A stretch of DNA of 64,000 nt from the NCBI RefSeq assembly GCF_012273895.1, contig NC_052130.1:3472001-3536000 (forward strand), in the 5' to 3' direction. A model generated the notes under the pieces. That model searched no databases and was not told the DNA's origin. It saw only the letters and a program-made list of their open reading frames with translations. A program made the position numbers and the translations under genes. Below, piece after piece: positions 48,198 to 58,550 of the stretch. The stretch comes from Zerene cesonia (taxonomy: Eukaryota > Arthropoda > Insecta > Lepidoptera > Pieridae). How positions within the stretch are numbered: the first letter of the stretch is position 1; each line of letters begins with the position of its first letter.

Positions 48198-48412
48198 ACG
48201 CTCGTCCCGGCTCCGCCCGGATATCAAGATTCCTGTCTAATCCTAAGAGAGCATTTAATCGGGTAAAAGGGTACAAAGTATCCTATCACTCAAGTCAGCT
48301 TATACCCTGTTTTTATACAAAAATTCACCAAAATCTATTCAGCAGTTTCAGCGTGATTAACGGACAAACATCCAAACAAACAAACTTTCACATTTATATG
48401 ATAATACCTAGC
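48198..48412 (+). repeat. Family E element
   Basis: 'gctcgtcccggctccgcccg' 'gatatcaagattcctgtct', 'gagagcatttaatcgggtaa', 'tcctatcactcaagtcagct', 'cagcagtttcagcgtgatta' 'acggacaaacatccaaac'. Best copy of the family here. Confidence 0.7.
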
Positions 48413-48530
48413 GTGAAGTGTGATTTGATCAAATTTAATAATTTAATTAATCCCTTTGTTTTGAAAAATATTATAGTGCAGATAATGATAGTGATAACCG
48501 ATAAGATATACAAATATGACATACAAATAT

Positions 48531-48884
48531 TTTTTTTTTTTTTTTTTTTTTTTATGTCACACGCGGGCAGCTGAGCTGGTGGTTCGCCTGATGGTAAGCA
48601 ATCACCACCGCCCATAAACATTCGCAAAGGTAGTACCCCTGTGAATGCGCTGCCCGTTTTTATGGGGTAAGGGAAAAGGAAAGGATTAACGACTGGAAAG
48701 AAGGAATGGACTAGGACGGGTGAGGAAAGGGAAACGGGCCTCCGGCTCCCCCACTCACCGTACGAAACACAGTGGCATGCCACTATTTCACGCCGGTTTT
48801 CTGTGGGGGTGTGGTACTTCCCCGGTGCGAGCTGGCCCAATTCGTGCCGAAGCGTGCTCGACTCCCACAATAAATCTCCCACCT
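48531..48884 (-). mobile_element. Family B retroposon, full length with long poly(A)
   Basis: The sense strand is minus. A ~24-base T run at 48531-48554 is its poly(A) tail, followed by 'gcgggcagctgagctggtgg', 'ttcgcctgatggtaagcaat', 'caccaccgcccataaacatt', 'gcgctgcccgtttttatggg', 'gggcctccggctcccccact', 'acgccggttttctgtggggg' and 'ccggtgcgagctggcccaat'. The clean poly(A) suggests a relatively recent insertion. The 162-codon minus-strand frame (48394-48882; contains VSYGEWGSRRPVSLSSP and SGEPPAQLPA) is the repeat read through, not a protein. Confidence 0.8.
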
Positions 48885-49246
48885 ATTCTATGTTACAAAA
48901 CAAAGGCACACATATGATGCAATCATGTAAATAATGCAATGAGCCAAAAATAGTCCTTATCACTCATCTGCACGTTCGACTATTAACGTTCATTACCGCT
49001 TGCATTCACATTCAGTTCATTTAAACGAGATTTATTTGTCAAGTGACTTCAGTTATTCGCAAACGCATTTCCATTTTAATTGCCGATAAATTAATGATTT
49101 TTGGGTGATGTCACAGTAATTTGTGCCGTAATAATGTTTATTACTAGCGGTTAACTGCGACTTCGTTTGTGTAGAATTGAAATAAAATACTCAACTGTTC
49201 AATTTGCGAAGTCTCAAACTGTATTGTTTGTTTTATTATACTGGAG
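48885..49246. other. No recognisable feature
   Basis: Spacer between family B and the 49247 repeat fragment. Confidence 0.4.
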
Positions 49247-49270
49247 TGGGCAGCCGAGCTGATGGTTCGC

Positions 49271-49488
49271 CTTTTTGAAGTGAAACTTCTTTAGAATCGT
49301 TGTGTTTTCATACCTGATGCAACGAAAAAACCGATAGGTAAGAGACACAAATACAAAAATGTGTAGAATGAAGCCGGCAAAGAATGAGACAGAAATATAC
49401 ATACTATTTTATATATATTCATCTCATTCTTTTGTCGATTTACTGAAGTTTCACTTCTATAGTGTGTGAATCGCACACACACCTTATT
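49271..49488 (-). mobile_element. Non-autonomous element homologous to the 28621 insertion
   Basis: Reverse-orientation homologue of 28621-28820: 'ttttgaagtgaaacttcttt' at one end, 'gaatcgcacacacacctta' at the other, with 'ggtaagagacacaaatacaa', 'tgtgtagaatgaagccggca' and 'ttttgtcgatttactgaagt' between. It sits beside 'gggcagccgagctgatggtt' (49247-49266), the start of a family B-like repeat, so it inserted into or next to another repeat. Confidence 0.75.
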
Positions 49489-49745
49489 TATGTCATCGTG
49501 GCCAATGAAGCAGGCGATGTTAAGTGGTCACCACCGCCCATAAACAGTTGTAACACTAGAGGTGTTACAGGTGCTTTGCCGGCCTTTCAGAGACATTTAC
49601 GCTATTTTCTTGAAGGCCCCAATGTCGTAATTGTATGGGAACACCTTATCTGGTACGTCGTTCCAGAGCTTCACCTTATGCGGGAAGAAGTTGCGGGTAT
49701 AGCTCATGGTGGTGGACCTCTAACCATCCAGAAGGTGCAAATAGA
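49489..49745 (+). repeat. Interspersed repeat with 'aagtggtcaccaccgcccat'
   Basis: 'ccaatgaagcaggcgatgtt' 'aagtggtcaccaccgcccat' 'aaacagttgtaacac', 'tgccggcctttcagagacat', 'tggtacgtcgttccagagct', 'tatgcgggaagaagttgcgg'. A common lepidopteran repeat type in my memory. The 106-codon frame at 49462-49782 is its translation, not a gene. Related scrap at 58444-58550. Confidence 0.6.
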
Positions 49746-50214
49746 TTTGGTTATTTTTTTAATTAATAACTGTCCTTTTTAATTTGAAAACCTTTTAAAA
49801 ACATGTGTAAATAAAGAAATAAAAATATTTTATACATATTGTTAATTATAAAATAGTTTTGTTTTAAATATTTGTACATGTGGCTTTATATCATTATTGA
49901 AATATGTTGCAAAGTCCTTTACTGTTCGTCGGAAAATTTATTTACACACTAATTGGCGATATAATTAATACGGATTAATTTCATATGATTACAATGCCAC
50001 CAACACAGATATATTATTTGTATGTCTGACCAGGGAGGAGGCTTGGGCTGAGTGGACTGGTTATAGCTTCCATATTGGGCATCGTAGGTGACTTCGTGCA
50101 GTTACAGACAATTTTTTTTTCATGCACAAAATAACAATTTAAAATCACTAATTACACTACTTTGTATAGATTGATTTAATAATAATGTTTAGTCAAAAAT
50201 AAATGTTTCAATAT
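49746..50214. other. No recognisable feature
   Basis: AT-rich spacer. Confidence 0.4.
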
Positions 50215-50412
50215 CGATTTTTTTTTGCGGGCAGCTAGCTGATGGTTTTCCTGATGGTAAGCGATCACCACTGCCCATGAACATTCACAGAATTTATGGC
50301 TGTGCGAATGCACTGCTCGTTTTTAAGGGGAAAGTGACCACGAAAGAATTGACGCTGGAAAAAAGGAATGGACTGGAAAGTATGAGGTAAAGGAAACGGG
50401 ACTCTGAAATCA
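50215..50412 (-). mobile_element. Family B retroposon, 3' part
   Basis: T run at 50219-50226 (poly(A) of the minus strand), then 'gcgggcagctagctgatggt', 'gatggtaagcgatcaccact', 'gcactgctcgtttttaaggg', 'ggaatggactggaaagtatg'. Truncated before the GC-rich 5' block. Confidence 0.7.
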
Positions 50413-50462
50413 GCTCAAACGAATTCATCTTTCTTAGGCATTTTATATTCGGTTATCTAACT

Positions 50463-50836
50463 AAGCATATTTTTTTTTTTTTTTTTTTTTTTTTTTATTA
50501 TTTTGGCATATGTGTAATTTATGTATGTAGGTATGTAAATATGAATGTATTTCTATTATTATATATAATATGTCCTTCTATTTTTGTATGTTTTATGTAT
50601 ATCTATTGTTTATATGTATTTAAAATGTAATCGCACCTATTCCCCATACTTATATTTTCCACAGCTTCTCCTTGACCACCAGGTTGTCTGGAAGAGATCG
50701 CTGCCTTAGCGATAAGACCGCCTGTTGTGCTCGTAAATGTTCATGTTTTAGTGTATATACATATTCTTTGTTACTTTATGTTATCATTGGTGCACAATAA
50801 AGTGTTTTTGTTTGTTTGTTTGTTTAAGCATATTTT
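50463..50836 (+). mobile_element. Family H LINE 3' fragment with target-site duplication
   Basis: 'aagcatatttt' occurs at both borders (50463-50473 and 50826-50836), an 11-bp target-site duplication. Inside are a T run, 'cttgaccaccaggttgtctg' 'gaagagatcgctgccttagc', 'gataagaccgcctgttgtgc', the signal in 'gcacaataaagtgtttttg' and a (TTTG)n 3' tail. This is a 5'-truncated LINE or LINE-mobilised copy. Confidence 0.75.
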
Positions 50837-51565
50837 ATTAGACATAACTATAAATTAACTCAGGACTCAGGAACAATGTAGCTTTCTGCTATTGAAACCT
50901 TCTTAAATATAGGTGTTACATATTTTTCTTCATTAATATAAAGGTAAGAGAAACTTGCAACCCATATTATTTGTTTTTTATTAATTTTTACAAAAGCACT
51001 ATTTTTATGAATAAATAAAAGCTAACATAATTCAGTAACATTAAACAACATTCTATTGAAATAATCCAGGCTGCTTCAAAGGCGTCCAATAAAGCCGTAA
51101 CTTCTTATTACAATATTTCTTCCTTCAAAAGTACAACCTTGCGAACTAACAGATGTAAAGTTTTATAGCTCGGTACAGTTGTGGAAGCAGTCCAAGTTGG
51201 CAAGCCTTGTACTTCGCAATAAATGTTAAATTTGTATTTAAACATTTCCAATGACATTGCGAATTGTCAACGCCTATGATACAATATTCTAGATTTTCTC
51301 TAGAATTCTAGCTTAAAAGAAAGGTGACTTTTACTGTCAGAATGGATTTGTCAGAAGTAGGCCCAGTGCCAACATTGTGTAAACGAATTTTAATAGCGGT
51401 ATTTTTAATGTCTCATTAATAAAGGCAAATGATTTTCTTTGCGATAGTCCTTTCTTCGTCTGAACCATTTGTAATGCGTTATTAAACTGGAAAACAGCTT
51501 TGAACCTATATGCGAGACTTGTTGTATTTGAATTTTGATGAACAATTCTTACATATAATATCACT
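50837..51565. other. No recognisable feature
   Basis: AT-rich. A 75-codon minus-strand frame at 51337-51564 is unrecognised. Confidence 0.4.
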
Positions 51566-51770
51566 AGATGCGCCCCATGGTTTCACCCATGTACGTCTGT
51601 ATCCCGTAGGAATATCGGGATAAAAAGTTGTCTATATGTTATTCCAGTTGTCCAACTACCTACGTATCAAATTTCATTGCAATCGATTCAGCAGTTTTTG
51701 CGTGAAAGAGTAACAAACACACACATCCTTAAAACTTTCGCATTTATAATATTAGTAGGATAGTAGGATA
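51566..51770 (+). repeat. Family C element
   Basis: 'actagatgcgccccatggtt' 'tcacccatgtacgtctgta', 'aggaatatcgggataaaaag', 'tttttgcgtgaaagagtaac', end 'ttataatattagtaggatag' followed by a repeated 'taggatag', possibly a tail or target duplication. Confidence 0.75.
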
Positions 51771-52221
51771 GCACAACCTATTTATAAATGCTTTGCACCC
51801 AAAAACCTATCGTTTATTTCAATATATTCCTCATGATACATAATTACGTGATTTTCCAAATGCAAATTTGAGCAATTAATAACCTCCGTGTGACGCGGAT
51901 GTGTTGATGGTATATATTCATTCCTTATCTTTAATGTTTGGAAATAAGCGAGTACTTGTTTGTTTATAAATATTTGAATGAGGTATTGTAAATCTATATT
52001 TTCTAAACAATGTTGCTATCCACTGGCAACCCTACGTGTGAATCGACTCACGATTGATAAATGAGTTAAGTAGAATGTTAAAAATTATATTTTAAGTTGG
52101 CGATTGGGTACTGTGACAAAATTTGTATATTGGCTAATCGATGGAAAACTTTTTGACCTTTCGTAAGCGCAGCGCAAAAATCAACGAACTTTATAAAACT
52201 AAATGTTGTTGGTTCTGGATG
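51771..52221. other. No recognisable feature
   Basis: AT-rich spacer. Confidence 0.4.
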
Positions 52222-52530
52222 TGGTAGTCGAGCACGCTTCGGCACGAATCGAGCCAGCTCGCACCGGGGAAGTACCACACCCCCACAGAAAACCGGCGTG
52301 AAATAATAGCTTGCTATTGTGTTTCGTGCGGTGAGTGGGGGAGCCGGAGGCCTATTTCCTACTCCTAGCCCTTCCCAGTTCCTTCTTTCCAGTCATCAAT
52401 CCTTTCCTTACCCCTTATCCCTTAAAAGCGGGCAGTGCATTTTCAGAGGTCTAAGCCTCTGCGAATGTTCATGCGAACCATACCATCAGGCGAACCACCA
52501 GCTCGGTTGCCCGCTATGACATAAAAAAGT
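52222..52530 (+). mobile_element. Family B retroposon, full length, plus sense
   Basis: Reads in sense orientation: 'gtcgagcacgcttcggcacg', 'cagctcgcaccggggaagta', 'ccacagaaaaccggcgtgaa', 'gagtgggggagccggaggcc', 'tccagtcatcaatcctttcc', 'ttaaaagcgggcagtgcatt', 'taccatcaggcgaaccacca' and a tail 'gctatgacataaaaaa'. This copy fixes the sense strand of the family. Confidence 0.8.
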
Positions 52531-52639
52531 TACAAAATGATTTAAAATACTGACTAATTTTGAATAATTTTCTCTTCCAAGAGCTGCACCATTTTTTCAG
52601 AATAAGTTTAATAAAGACCATTGTTTTCGAATGAACATC

Positions 52640-52862
52640 TAAATCTATATATATAAAAGAAAGTGGTGTTAGTTAAACTACTTATAACTCAAGAACGGAT
52701 TAACCGATTTGGCTGGAAATTTGTGCAGAGATAGCTTAGAACCAGGAGACGGACATAGGAGTTTTTGTTCCGGAAATTTCGCGGGAACGGGAGCATGCAA
52801 GGAAATCCCCGGGTCCATCTTTCCTGCAACTACGCGGGCAAAGCCGCGAGCGGAAAGCTAGT
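52640..52862 (+). repeat. Family F element, well preserved
   Basis: 'aatctatatatataaaagaa' start, 'ctcaagaacggattaaccga', 'tttggctggaaatttgtgca', 'tccggaaatttcgcgggaac', 'ctgcaactacgcgggcaaag', 'ccgcgagcggaaagctagtt' end. Confidence 0.65.
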
Positions 52863-53457
52863 TGCATATAAAAAACTGTATAATTAATATTACTAATAAC
52901 ATGTTTCTTATATAATTGAACCAATAAATAAGACTGGCTGTTAATGCCCAATCAAAGCAACAATATAAGAGGCTGATTATATTATAATATATTTTCCTAT
53001 GTAACCTTTACTTCTTTGAATAAAATATCACTGAAAATATCACAATAGCGAAAAAACACCTTATATTTAAAATAATCTTTACCCAATGTTATACATTCCG
53101 CATACACGAGTAGAGATGTGATTAATAGCTCAATTCACGTATTATTAGACGGCTGACCGGTCAGCTGTGCGTGATGGAAAGGGGTTAGGAGGAATATGAT
53201 ACCCCTAGTTAGGCGGTACAGTCGAGGTAAAAACTTCTTTTAATGTTTAAGGCAGCTTAATATTGAATTAAACACGTTTTGTTTTTGTTATTTATTACAA
53301 TAATGGCTAATTTAAATGTAGTAATAGTAAATTATATGTAGTAATAGTATAAGGTACAATCAAATATTTATATAATCAAGCTGTGTAATAATGAATATCT
53401 TTAGTTAAGGAAAATGTTTAAAAGTTGAGAAATTTTGAGAGAATAGAAAAAATTTGA
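52863..53457. other. No recognisable feature
   Basis: AT-rich. The interval 53150-53230 ('cggctgaccggtcagctgtg') includes the palindromic 'gctgaccggtcagc'. Confidence 0.4.
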
Positions 53458-53512
53458 TCACGCGGCGGGACTCAAACCCGCGTTTTATGCCAAACCGCAG
53501 CAAGAGGCGTTC
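53458..53512 (-). mobile_element. tRNA-like SINE head relic
   Basis: Plus-strand 'cgggactcaaacccgcgttt' and 'gccaaaccgcagcaagagg' parallel 20193-20245 ('cgggtttcgaacccgcgtct', 'caaaccgtagcaacg'). On the minus strand the box B reads 'gggtttgagtccc'. Short and diverged. Confidence 0.5.
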
Positions 53513-53999
53513 AAAAGTTATCAAAGAACATTGCATATATATTATAATAAAGAGTGTCTATAATCTAAGTGAATATACTATATATCTGTTAAATTTTCCT
53601 CAAAACAAAATATATAGAACAAAACAATATATATATATAGATAACCAAAATATCAAGAACTAACACTACATATAAATGTTAATATAACTAGAAATACGTA
53701 GGTTTTTTAAAAATAAATTATTCAGCTGGCAACATCCGATTCTGCTATACATTTCTGAAGTGACGTCCATGACAGAGCGAGGTATTTCGCCTCTGTCGAA
53801 AAGCTTTTAAGATGTAAAACCGGTACGAAGACAGACAAGCTGTGAATAGCCGAAAATATCGTATGGATGATATATTCCGGATGCTTTTTTTAGCCTGAGG
53901 ACAAATGAGCTTATTCTAGTTAAAAATTTACATCATAGGCGCTTTGAATTATGGTTTATTTTTGCTTAATTTTAGCTTTAAAATCATAGTAAGAATCCT
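53513..53999. other. No recognisable feature
   Basis: AT-rich, with a (TA)-rich section near 53565-53640. Confidence 0.4.
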
Positions 54000-54125
54000 T
54001 ACTCACATTATAAATGTGAAACTTACTCTGTCTGTCTGTGAGTACTTCACGCTGAAACCCCAGCAATTCCACGGAAACGGGAACTATGTAAGGAAAAGTT
54101 AGGCGAAACCGCGGGCGAAACCGTT
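54000..54125 (-). repeat. Family F/C fragment
   Basis: 'tactcacattataaatgtga' 'aacttactctgtctgtctg' and 'ggcgaaaccgcgggcgaaac' mark the two ends of a shortened short retroposon. Confidence 0.5.
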
Positions 54126-54164
54126 GTTTTTCATATTCATATTGTATACAAATAATTAGTTACT

Positions 54165-54300
54165 AGCGGTACGCCCCGGCTTCGCCCGTGGTACATATGG
54201 TACATATATAGCCTTCCTCCATAAATGGGCTATCTAACACTGAAAGAATTAGTGCGTTCAAACAACCAAACAAACTCTTCAGCTTTGTAATATAGTACAC
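54165..54300 (+). repeat. Family D element, shortened
   Basis: 'cggtacgccccggcttcgcc' 'cgtggtacatatggtacata' (an eight-base 'ggtacata' doubled), 'ataaatgggctatctaacac', 'caaacaaactcttcagcttt'. The 'ggaccagtagttcctgag' section is deleted. Confidence 0.65.
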
Positions 54301-54384
54301 ATTACTAAATGACAGTTATGATGGCTAGGCTAGTTTTATACAGCATTCGATTTTATCCTACTATCCTATTTCCTACTATATCCT

Positions 54385-54585
54385 ACTTAATATTATAAAT
54401 GCGAAAGTTTGTAAGGATGTGTGTGTGTTTGTTGCTCTTTCACGCAAAAACTACTGAACCGATTGCAATAAAATTTGGTACGTAGATAGCTGGACAACTG
54501 GAATAACATATAGGCAACTTTTTATCCCGATATTCCTACGGGATACGGACTTACGCGGGTGAAACCGCGGGGCGCAGCTAGTATT
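54385..54585 (-). repeat. Family C element, inverted, best preserved
   Basis: 'cttaatattataaatgcgaa' 'agtttgtaaggatgtgtgtg', 'tctttcacgcaaaaactact', 'gaaccgattgcaataaaatt', 'ctggacaactggaataacat', 'atcccgatattcctacggga', 'gtgaaaccgcggggcgcagc' 'tagta'. Confidence 0.8.
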
Positions 54586-54644
54586 AAATAAATGCTCGCA
54601 CTTTACTCAATAATTATAAATAGGAGGTAACGATCCTCTCGCTC

Positions 54645-54740
54645 TCCACTCGCGGCTTTGCCCGCGTAATCAAAGGAAATTTCCGTGAGATTTCATGTTT
54701 CAGCGATATAGCCTATATCTCTTTATAGCCTATCAGTTAA
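54645..54740 (+). repeat. Family F fragment
   Basis: 'actcgcggctttgcccgcgt' 'aatcaaaggaaatttccgtg' 'agcgatatagcctatatctc' resembles one end of the short retroposons. Confidence 0.45.
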
Positions 54741-55334
54741 AACTAGACAAAGATACACTTATATTATTATTATTAATAAGGTTAGTACTAGTGCATAAGT
54801 ACTTTTATGTATATAGTCAATACAAATCGAATTATGCGAGGGGTTACTATTTGTGATTCAAAGTACACTAAGAAGAAATATATTTGTATCTTAATACGTG
54901 ATACATAAGCAAGCAAATTTCCTACTCCCTCCGCGTGAAAGATTCGCGTACATTCGCATTGAATAATATATGAGACAAATGTTTTTCACACCGACTGTAC
55001 ACAGATTGGACAATTCGTCAGTGTCCGCTCTGATGTTGCGTGTAACCTTGACGTATCAAATGTTTTTATAAGCGGCAAGCATACGATATCTTTATCTGAA
55101 GATGTGAAAACACGTGGAATTTAGATAGGCTTGCTAGATAGCCTCTAACGCCTGGAGTGAACTAAGCCATTGAAAAATTGTCTAGTTTAATGCATTGTCG
55201 TATAACATAATGGGCACGGTCGTTTCTGCTAACAGCTTCTGTACGTTTTGCTTGGACACAGATTTAACTCGTTGACGCTAGTAACATCGTTCATTTTGTA
55301 TGAAAAACTTTTTACAAAAATAAACATGAATGAA
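54741..55334. other. No recognisable feature
   Basis: AT-rich spacer; no frame above background. Confidence 0.4.
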
Positions 55335-55540
55335 TCCTCCTAATATTATAAAGGCCAAAGTTCGTAAGGATGTGTGTGTGTTTGTTGCTCTTTCACGCAA
55401 AAACTACTCAAGCGATTGCAATGAAATTTGGTACTTAGATAGCTGGACAACTGGCATAACATATAAGCAACTTTCTATTCCGATATTCATACAGGATACG
55501 GACTTACGCGGGTGAAACTGCAGGGCGCAGCTAGTTTTTA
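55335..55540 (-). repeat. Family C element, inverted
   Basis: 'cctcctaatattataaaggc' to 'gaaactgcagggcgcagcta' 'gttt', parallel to 54385-54585. The 61-codon frame at 55330-55515 is the repeat read through. Confidence 0.78.
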
Positions 55541-55799
55541 TAATAAAAGTAAGATCGAGAGTGGAGTGAAGGGGGTGACTGTTGATAACCAGTCAGATTA
55601 AGGTAGACTTACTGCCAGTTTCAATGTAAGATTTCAATCCGAAACCTACATTTTAAGATTAATGTTCTTTATACATTGCTTTCTTATTTAGATGTGTAAG
55701 TAAGTACGAGGAAGAGATCAAAGCGCATGTGAAAACGTCATCTTTAATCTTCATATAACGGATTATGATTAGGACGAATTAGGATGTTATATCTAGTAT

Positions 55800-56090
55800 A
55801 GTTTATGTATTATATTGTATGAGTATATATTTTTATATAGTAAGTATTTATGTAAAACATGTGTATTTTATTATAATTTTTTTTTCTCATATTTTGATAT
55901 ATTTTTTAGTTTATTGCACTAACCCTAAAACCTCTTGCATTTCCTTTCCTACCAGGTTGCCTGGCAGAGATTGCTGTCTAGCAATAAGGCCGCCTTTTGT
56001 ACAAAATATCATTGTGCCATATTATATTTATATACATTGTGCCATATTCTGTTTTGTACAATAAAGTATTATAAATAAATAAATAAAAAA
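55800..56090 (+). mobile_element. Family H LINE 3' end
   Basis: 'ttcctaccaggttgcctggc' 'agagattgctgtctagcaat' 'aaggccgccttttgtacaaa', a doubled 'attgtgccatatt', then 'tgtacaataaagtattataa' and a (TAAA)n tail. The 81-codon frame here is not a gene. Confidence 0.65.
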
Positions 56091-56609
56091 CGGATTGGAG
56101 TCCAAACCCAGTGGTATATAATACTTATTGCTTTGTTATGGGTATGTATACTTAGTGTATGGCAATTGATTTATTGACTTAACATTAAAACAGACACTTC
56201 AATATAATTTATTTACTCACGTATTTCATATGTACTCACTATAACATTATTTTATTTGTTGACACGCTCAAAACACATCAAATAAATATAAATCATTCAA
56301 AACGGATGACATAAAGTTTCGGCCATTTAATCATATTACCGATGTTTTCACAAGCAATGTGAATTCATCATATTTTGTTTATTCCCCGCGTACATGTAAA
56401 CGCTTTTACTTTAAACAAACCGATTCCTATCGATCAAACTGACAGATAATTTAATACGAGCCGAATATTGGATCCGTTTCATATTTTGGGAAACTATAGT
56501 GACACCTTTTTTGTGTTACCTCTTTGATAATTCAAATGGATGAAAAATGTTATAACGACAGTTACCGTTGTATTTATAGAATAAACTATTAGGAATATTA
56601 ATTATTTCT
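56091..56609. other. No recognisable feature
   Basis: AT-rich spacer. Confidence 0.4.
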
Positions 56610-56830
56610 CATCATCAGCCTGTACAATATGTTCCCACTGCAGGGACACGGGCCTCCTACGATGGTTTATGCCATTATCCACCACGCTGGCCAAGTGCGG
56701 CTTGGCAGATGTCACATGTCGTCGAACTTGTGATTCATAGACATGCCGGTTTCCTCACGATGTTTTTCTTCACCGCTTCGAGTAGTGTTGATGTGAATAG
56801 TACGTAAATCTAGCATCCCGAATTGTGTTT
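56610..56830 (-). mobile_element. Family A SINE, 3' two thirds
   Basis: Minus sense: tail at 56612-56660 ('catcatcagcctgtacaata', 'tgttcccactgcagggacac'), body 'ccaccacgctggccaagtgc', 'ggcagatgtcacatgtcgtc', 'atgccggtttcctcacgatg', 'ttcaccgcttcgagtagtgt'. The tRNA head is missing, so the copy is 5' truncated. Confidence 0.75.
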
Positions 56831-57574
56831 TCGATTTTAGTATGAGTTCCTCATAATTGAAACACCACTGCATTTAGAAATGTTATTTTCTGTATAATTG
56901 TATTGTATAAAACCGTATCTAACAATGAATTTGATATTCTGAGTTTGTTTTTACTCTTTATATAAAATTACATGTAAAACAAGAACACGTTCTGTACATT
57001 TTCTATTCATATTATAATTTCTAGCTGTGTTTTATATATTTGGAAATATTAATGAATTCTTTGAGTGACTCTAAATGTAAACGAGACATAATTTTTCCAC
57101 AATATAAATAAAGATTCTACGAATAACAATTATAATTTTATCATCAGCGCAATTTCACTACCGTACCTATTACAATTTGGTGAGTAATTTATTAAGAGAT
57201 TCCATCACACAAATGATGAGGGAAAATTGTGTCCGGAAATGGACAACAAAGGGCCGAAATGAGTGTACCATTTTTATTACCACGTAAAAGCTATACGGAA
57301 TATGAGTATTTCATTGGTGACAGTTCAATTGTTATAACCGTTCATGGTTATTTCTAAGCTTTGGGTTATAGAAGAAAAAGACACGAATATTCACGTACGC
57401 AAGCATTAATTTCTCGGACAAGTTTAATTCGGAATCGCATAGTATAGTTCATATAACTTTATGCGATATGGAGCTGCATAGTCTAGGGGTAAGGAAAATA
57501 ATTAAATATGCATGTATTCCATCTAACTTTTATATACTAAACTGAAATGATCAGCAAAAATAAAACACACCATT
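56831..57574. other. No recognisable feature
   Basis: AT-rich spacer. Confidence 0.4.
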
Positions 57575-57790
57575 TTAAGGTTCCGTAGCCACAGGGAAAA
57601 ACGGGACCCTTCAAATTCACTACACTGTCCGTCTGTCTGTACGCCCGTAGTCTTTCACCAGGCTATCTCATTAACCGTGATAATTAGAAACATTTTCAGA
57701 GATGTATTTCTGTTACCGCTATAATATAACAAAAAACGAGTTAAAGTAATGGTTGGCGCAGTCAAAAATTAAATGGATGACTAATTTTGC
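57575..57790 (+). repeat. 'ggttccgtagcc' interspersed element
   Basis: 'ttttaaggttccgtagccac' 'agggaaaaacgggacccttc', 'tgtccgtctgtctgtacgcc', 'agatgtatttctgttaccgc' 'tataatataac', 'cgcagtcaaaaattaaatgg'. This block order belongs to a widespread lepidopteran repeat that I remember; no coding content. Confidence 0.6.
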
Positions 57791-58194
57791 AGCTGCTTAA
57801 GTTATTTGTAGCGAACCTTAGTTGGTTGCGACAACTCGCACTTAACCGATTGATCTACAAACGAAAGTCAATCTACAAAACATCAATTTTAAAACATTGG
57901 ACGTAACAAAACATTCATATAAATCTAAAAGTAATTTCGCTTGTACAAAACGTGTTAGTTTACAGTCGGATGGTTACTGGGTATACCGTTCTGTAAATAA
58001 TGGACGTGAAGTCGACGGCTGCAGCTGTCAACGTGATAGTTTATGTTTTTGAAATAACATGTATGTTATTCTTGCCATGTTAAAATAAACATTTTATTTA
58101 GTTGACTTTGGATATATAAAATGAAGGCAATATGTGAAATTCGTTAGCTAATATGATTGTTATCGTTAATTTCCAAAACTTAAACTTCAAAGTT
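57791..58194. other. No recognisable feature
   Basis: AT-rich spacer with one GC-richer piece, 'gaagtcgacggctgcagctg', near 58009-58028. Confidence 0.4.
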
Positions 58195-58388
58195 TCTTTT
58201 GGGAATATTATAAAACTTGAATATGGATGTATGTTTGTTACTCTTTCGCGCAAAATCCACTGAAAGAACTTTGATGATACTTGGCAGTGAAGTAGGTTAT
58301 GCGGCAAAATAACACATGAGCTATAGATATACTTGCTTTTGGCGGTTTCCCGTTCCTTCGATTGAAACCCTTTGACACAGCTAGTTAT
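58195..58388 (-). repeat. Family C-like element, inverted and diverged
   Basis: 'aatattataaaacttgaata' 'tggatgtatgtttgttactc' 'tttcgcgcaaaatccactga', 'gatgatacttggcagtgaag', and an end 'gacacagctagtta'. The 115-codon minus-strand frame at 58098-58445 crosses it and is not supported as a gene. Confidence 0.6.
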
Positions 58389-58443
58389 AATAATTTCTTG
58401 ACAATAAAGTCTTACCTTTTTTGTAGTATTATTTGCTATTTTC

Positions 58444-58550
58444 ATAGCAGGTAAACCAACTCACCTGATAGGAAGTGACGCCCACCGCACATTAGAAGTT
58501 ACTATGTTAAGGGCGTCGCGAATGTATTGTTGGCCTTTGAAATTGAAGTT
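58444..58550 (+). repeat. Scrap of 'aagtgacgcccaccgc' repeat
   Basis: 'ccaactcacctgataggaag' 'tgacgcccaccgcacatta', 'ggcgtcgcgaatgtattgtt' 'ggcctttgaa' parallel the first third of 49489-49745. Confidence 0.5.

Noticed and set aside
48394..48882. 162-codon minus-strand frame as a gene
   Set aside because: It coincides with a family B retroposon and ends in its poly(A) tail (poly-Lys), then runs into AT-rich flank.
49462..49782. 106-codon plus-strand frame
   Set aside because: Starts in one mobile element and continues through another repeat.
58098..58445. 115-codon minus-strand frame
   Set aside because: Crosses a diverged family C-like element and has no recognisable content.
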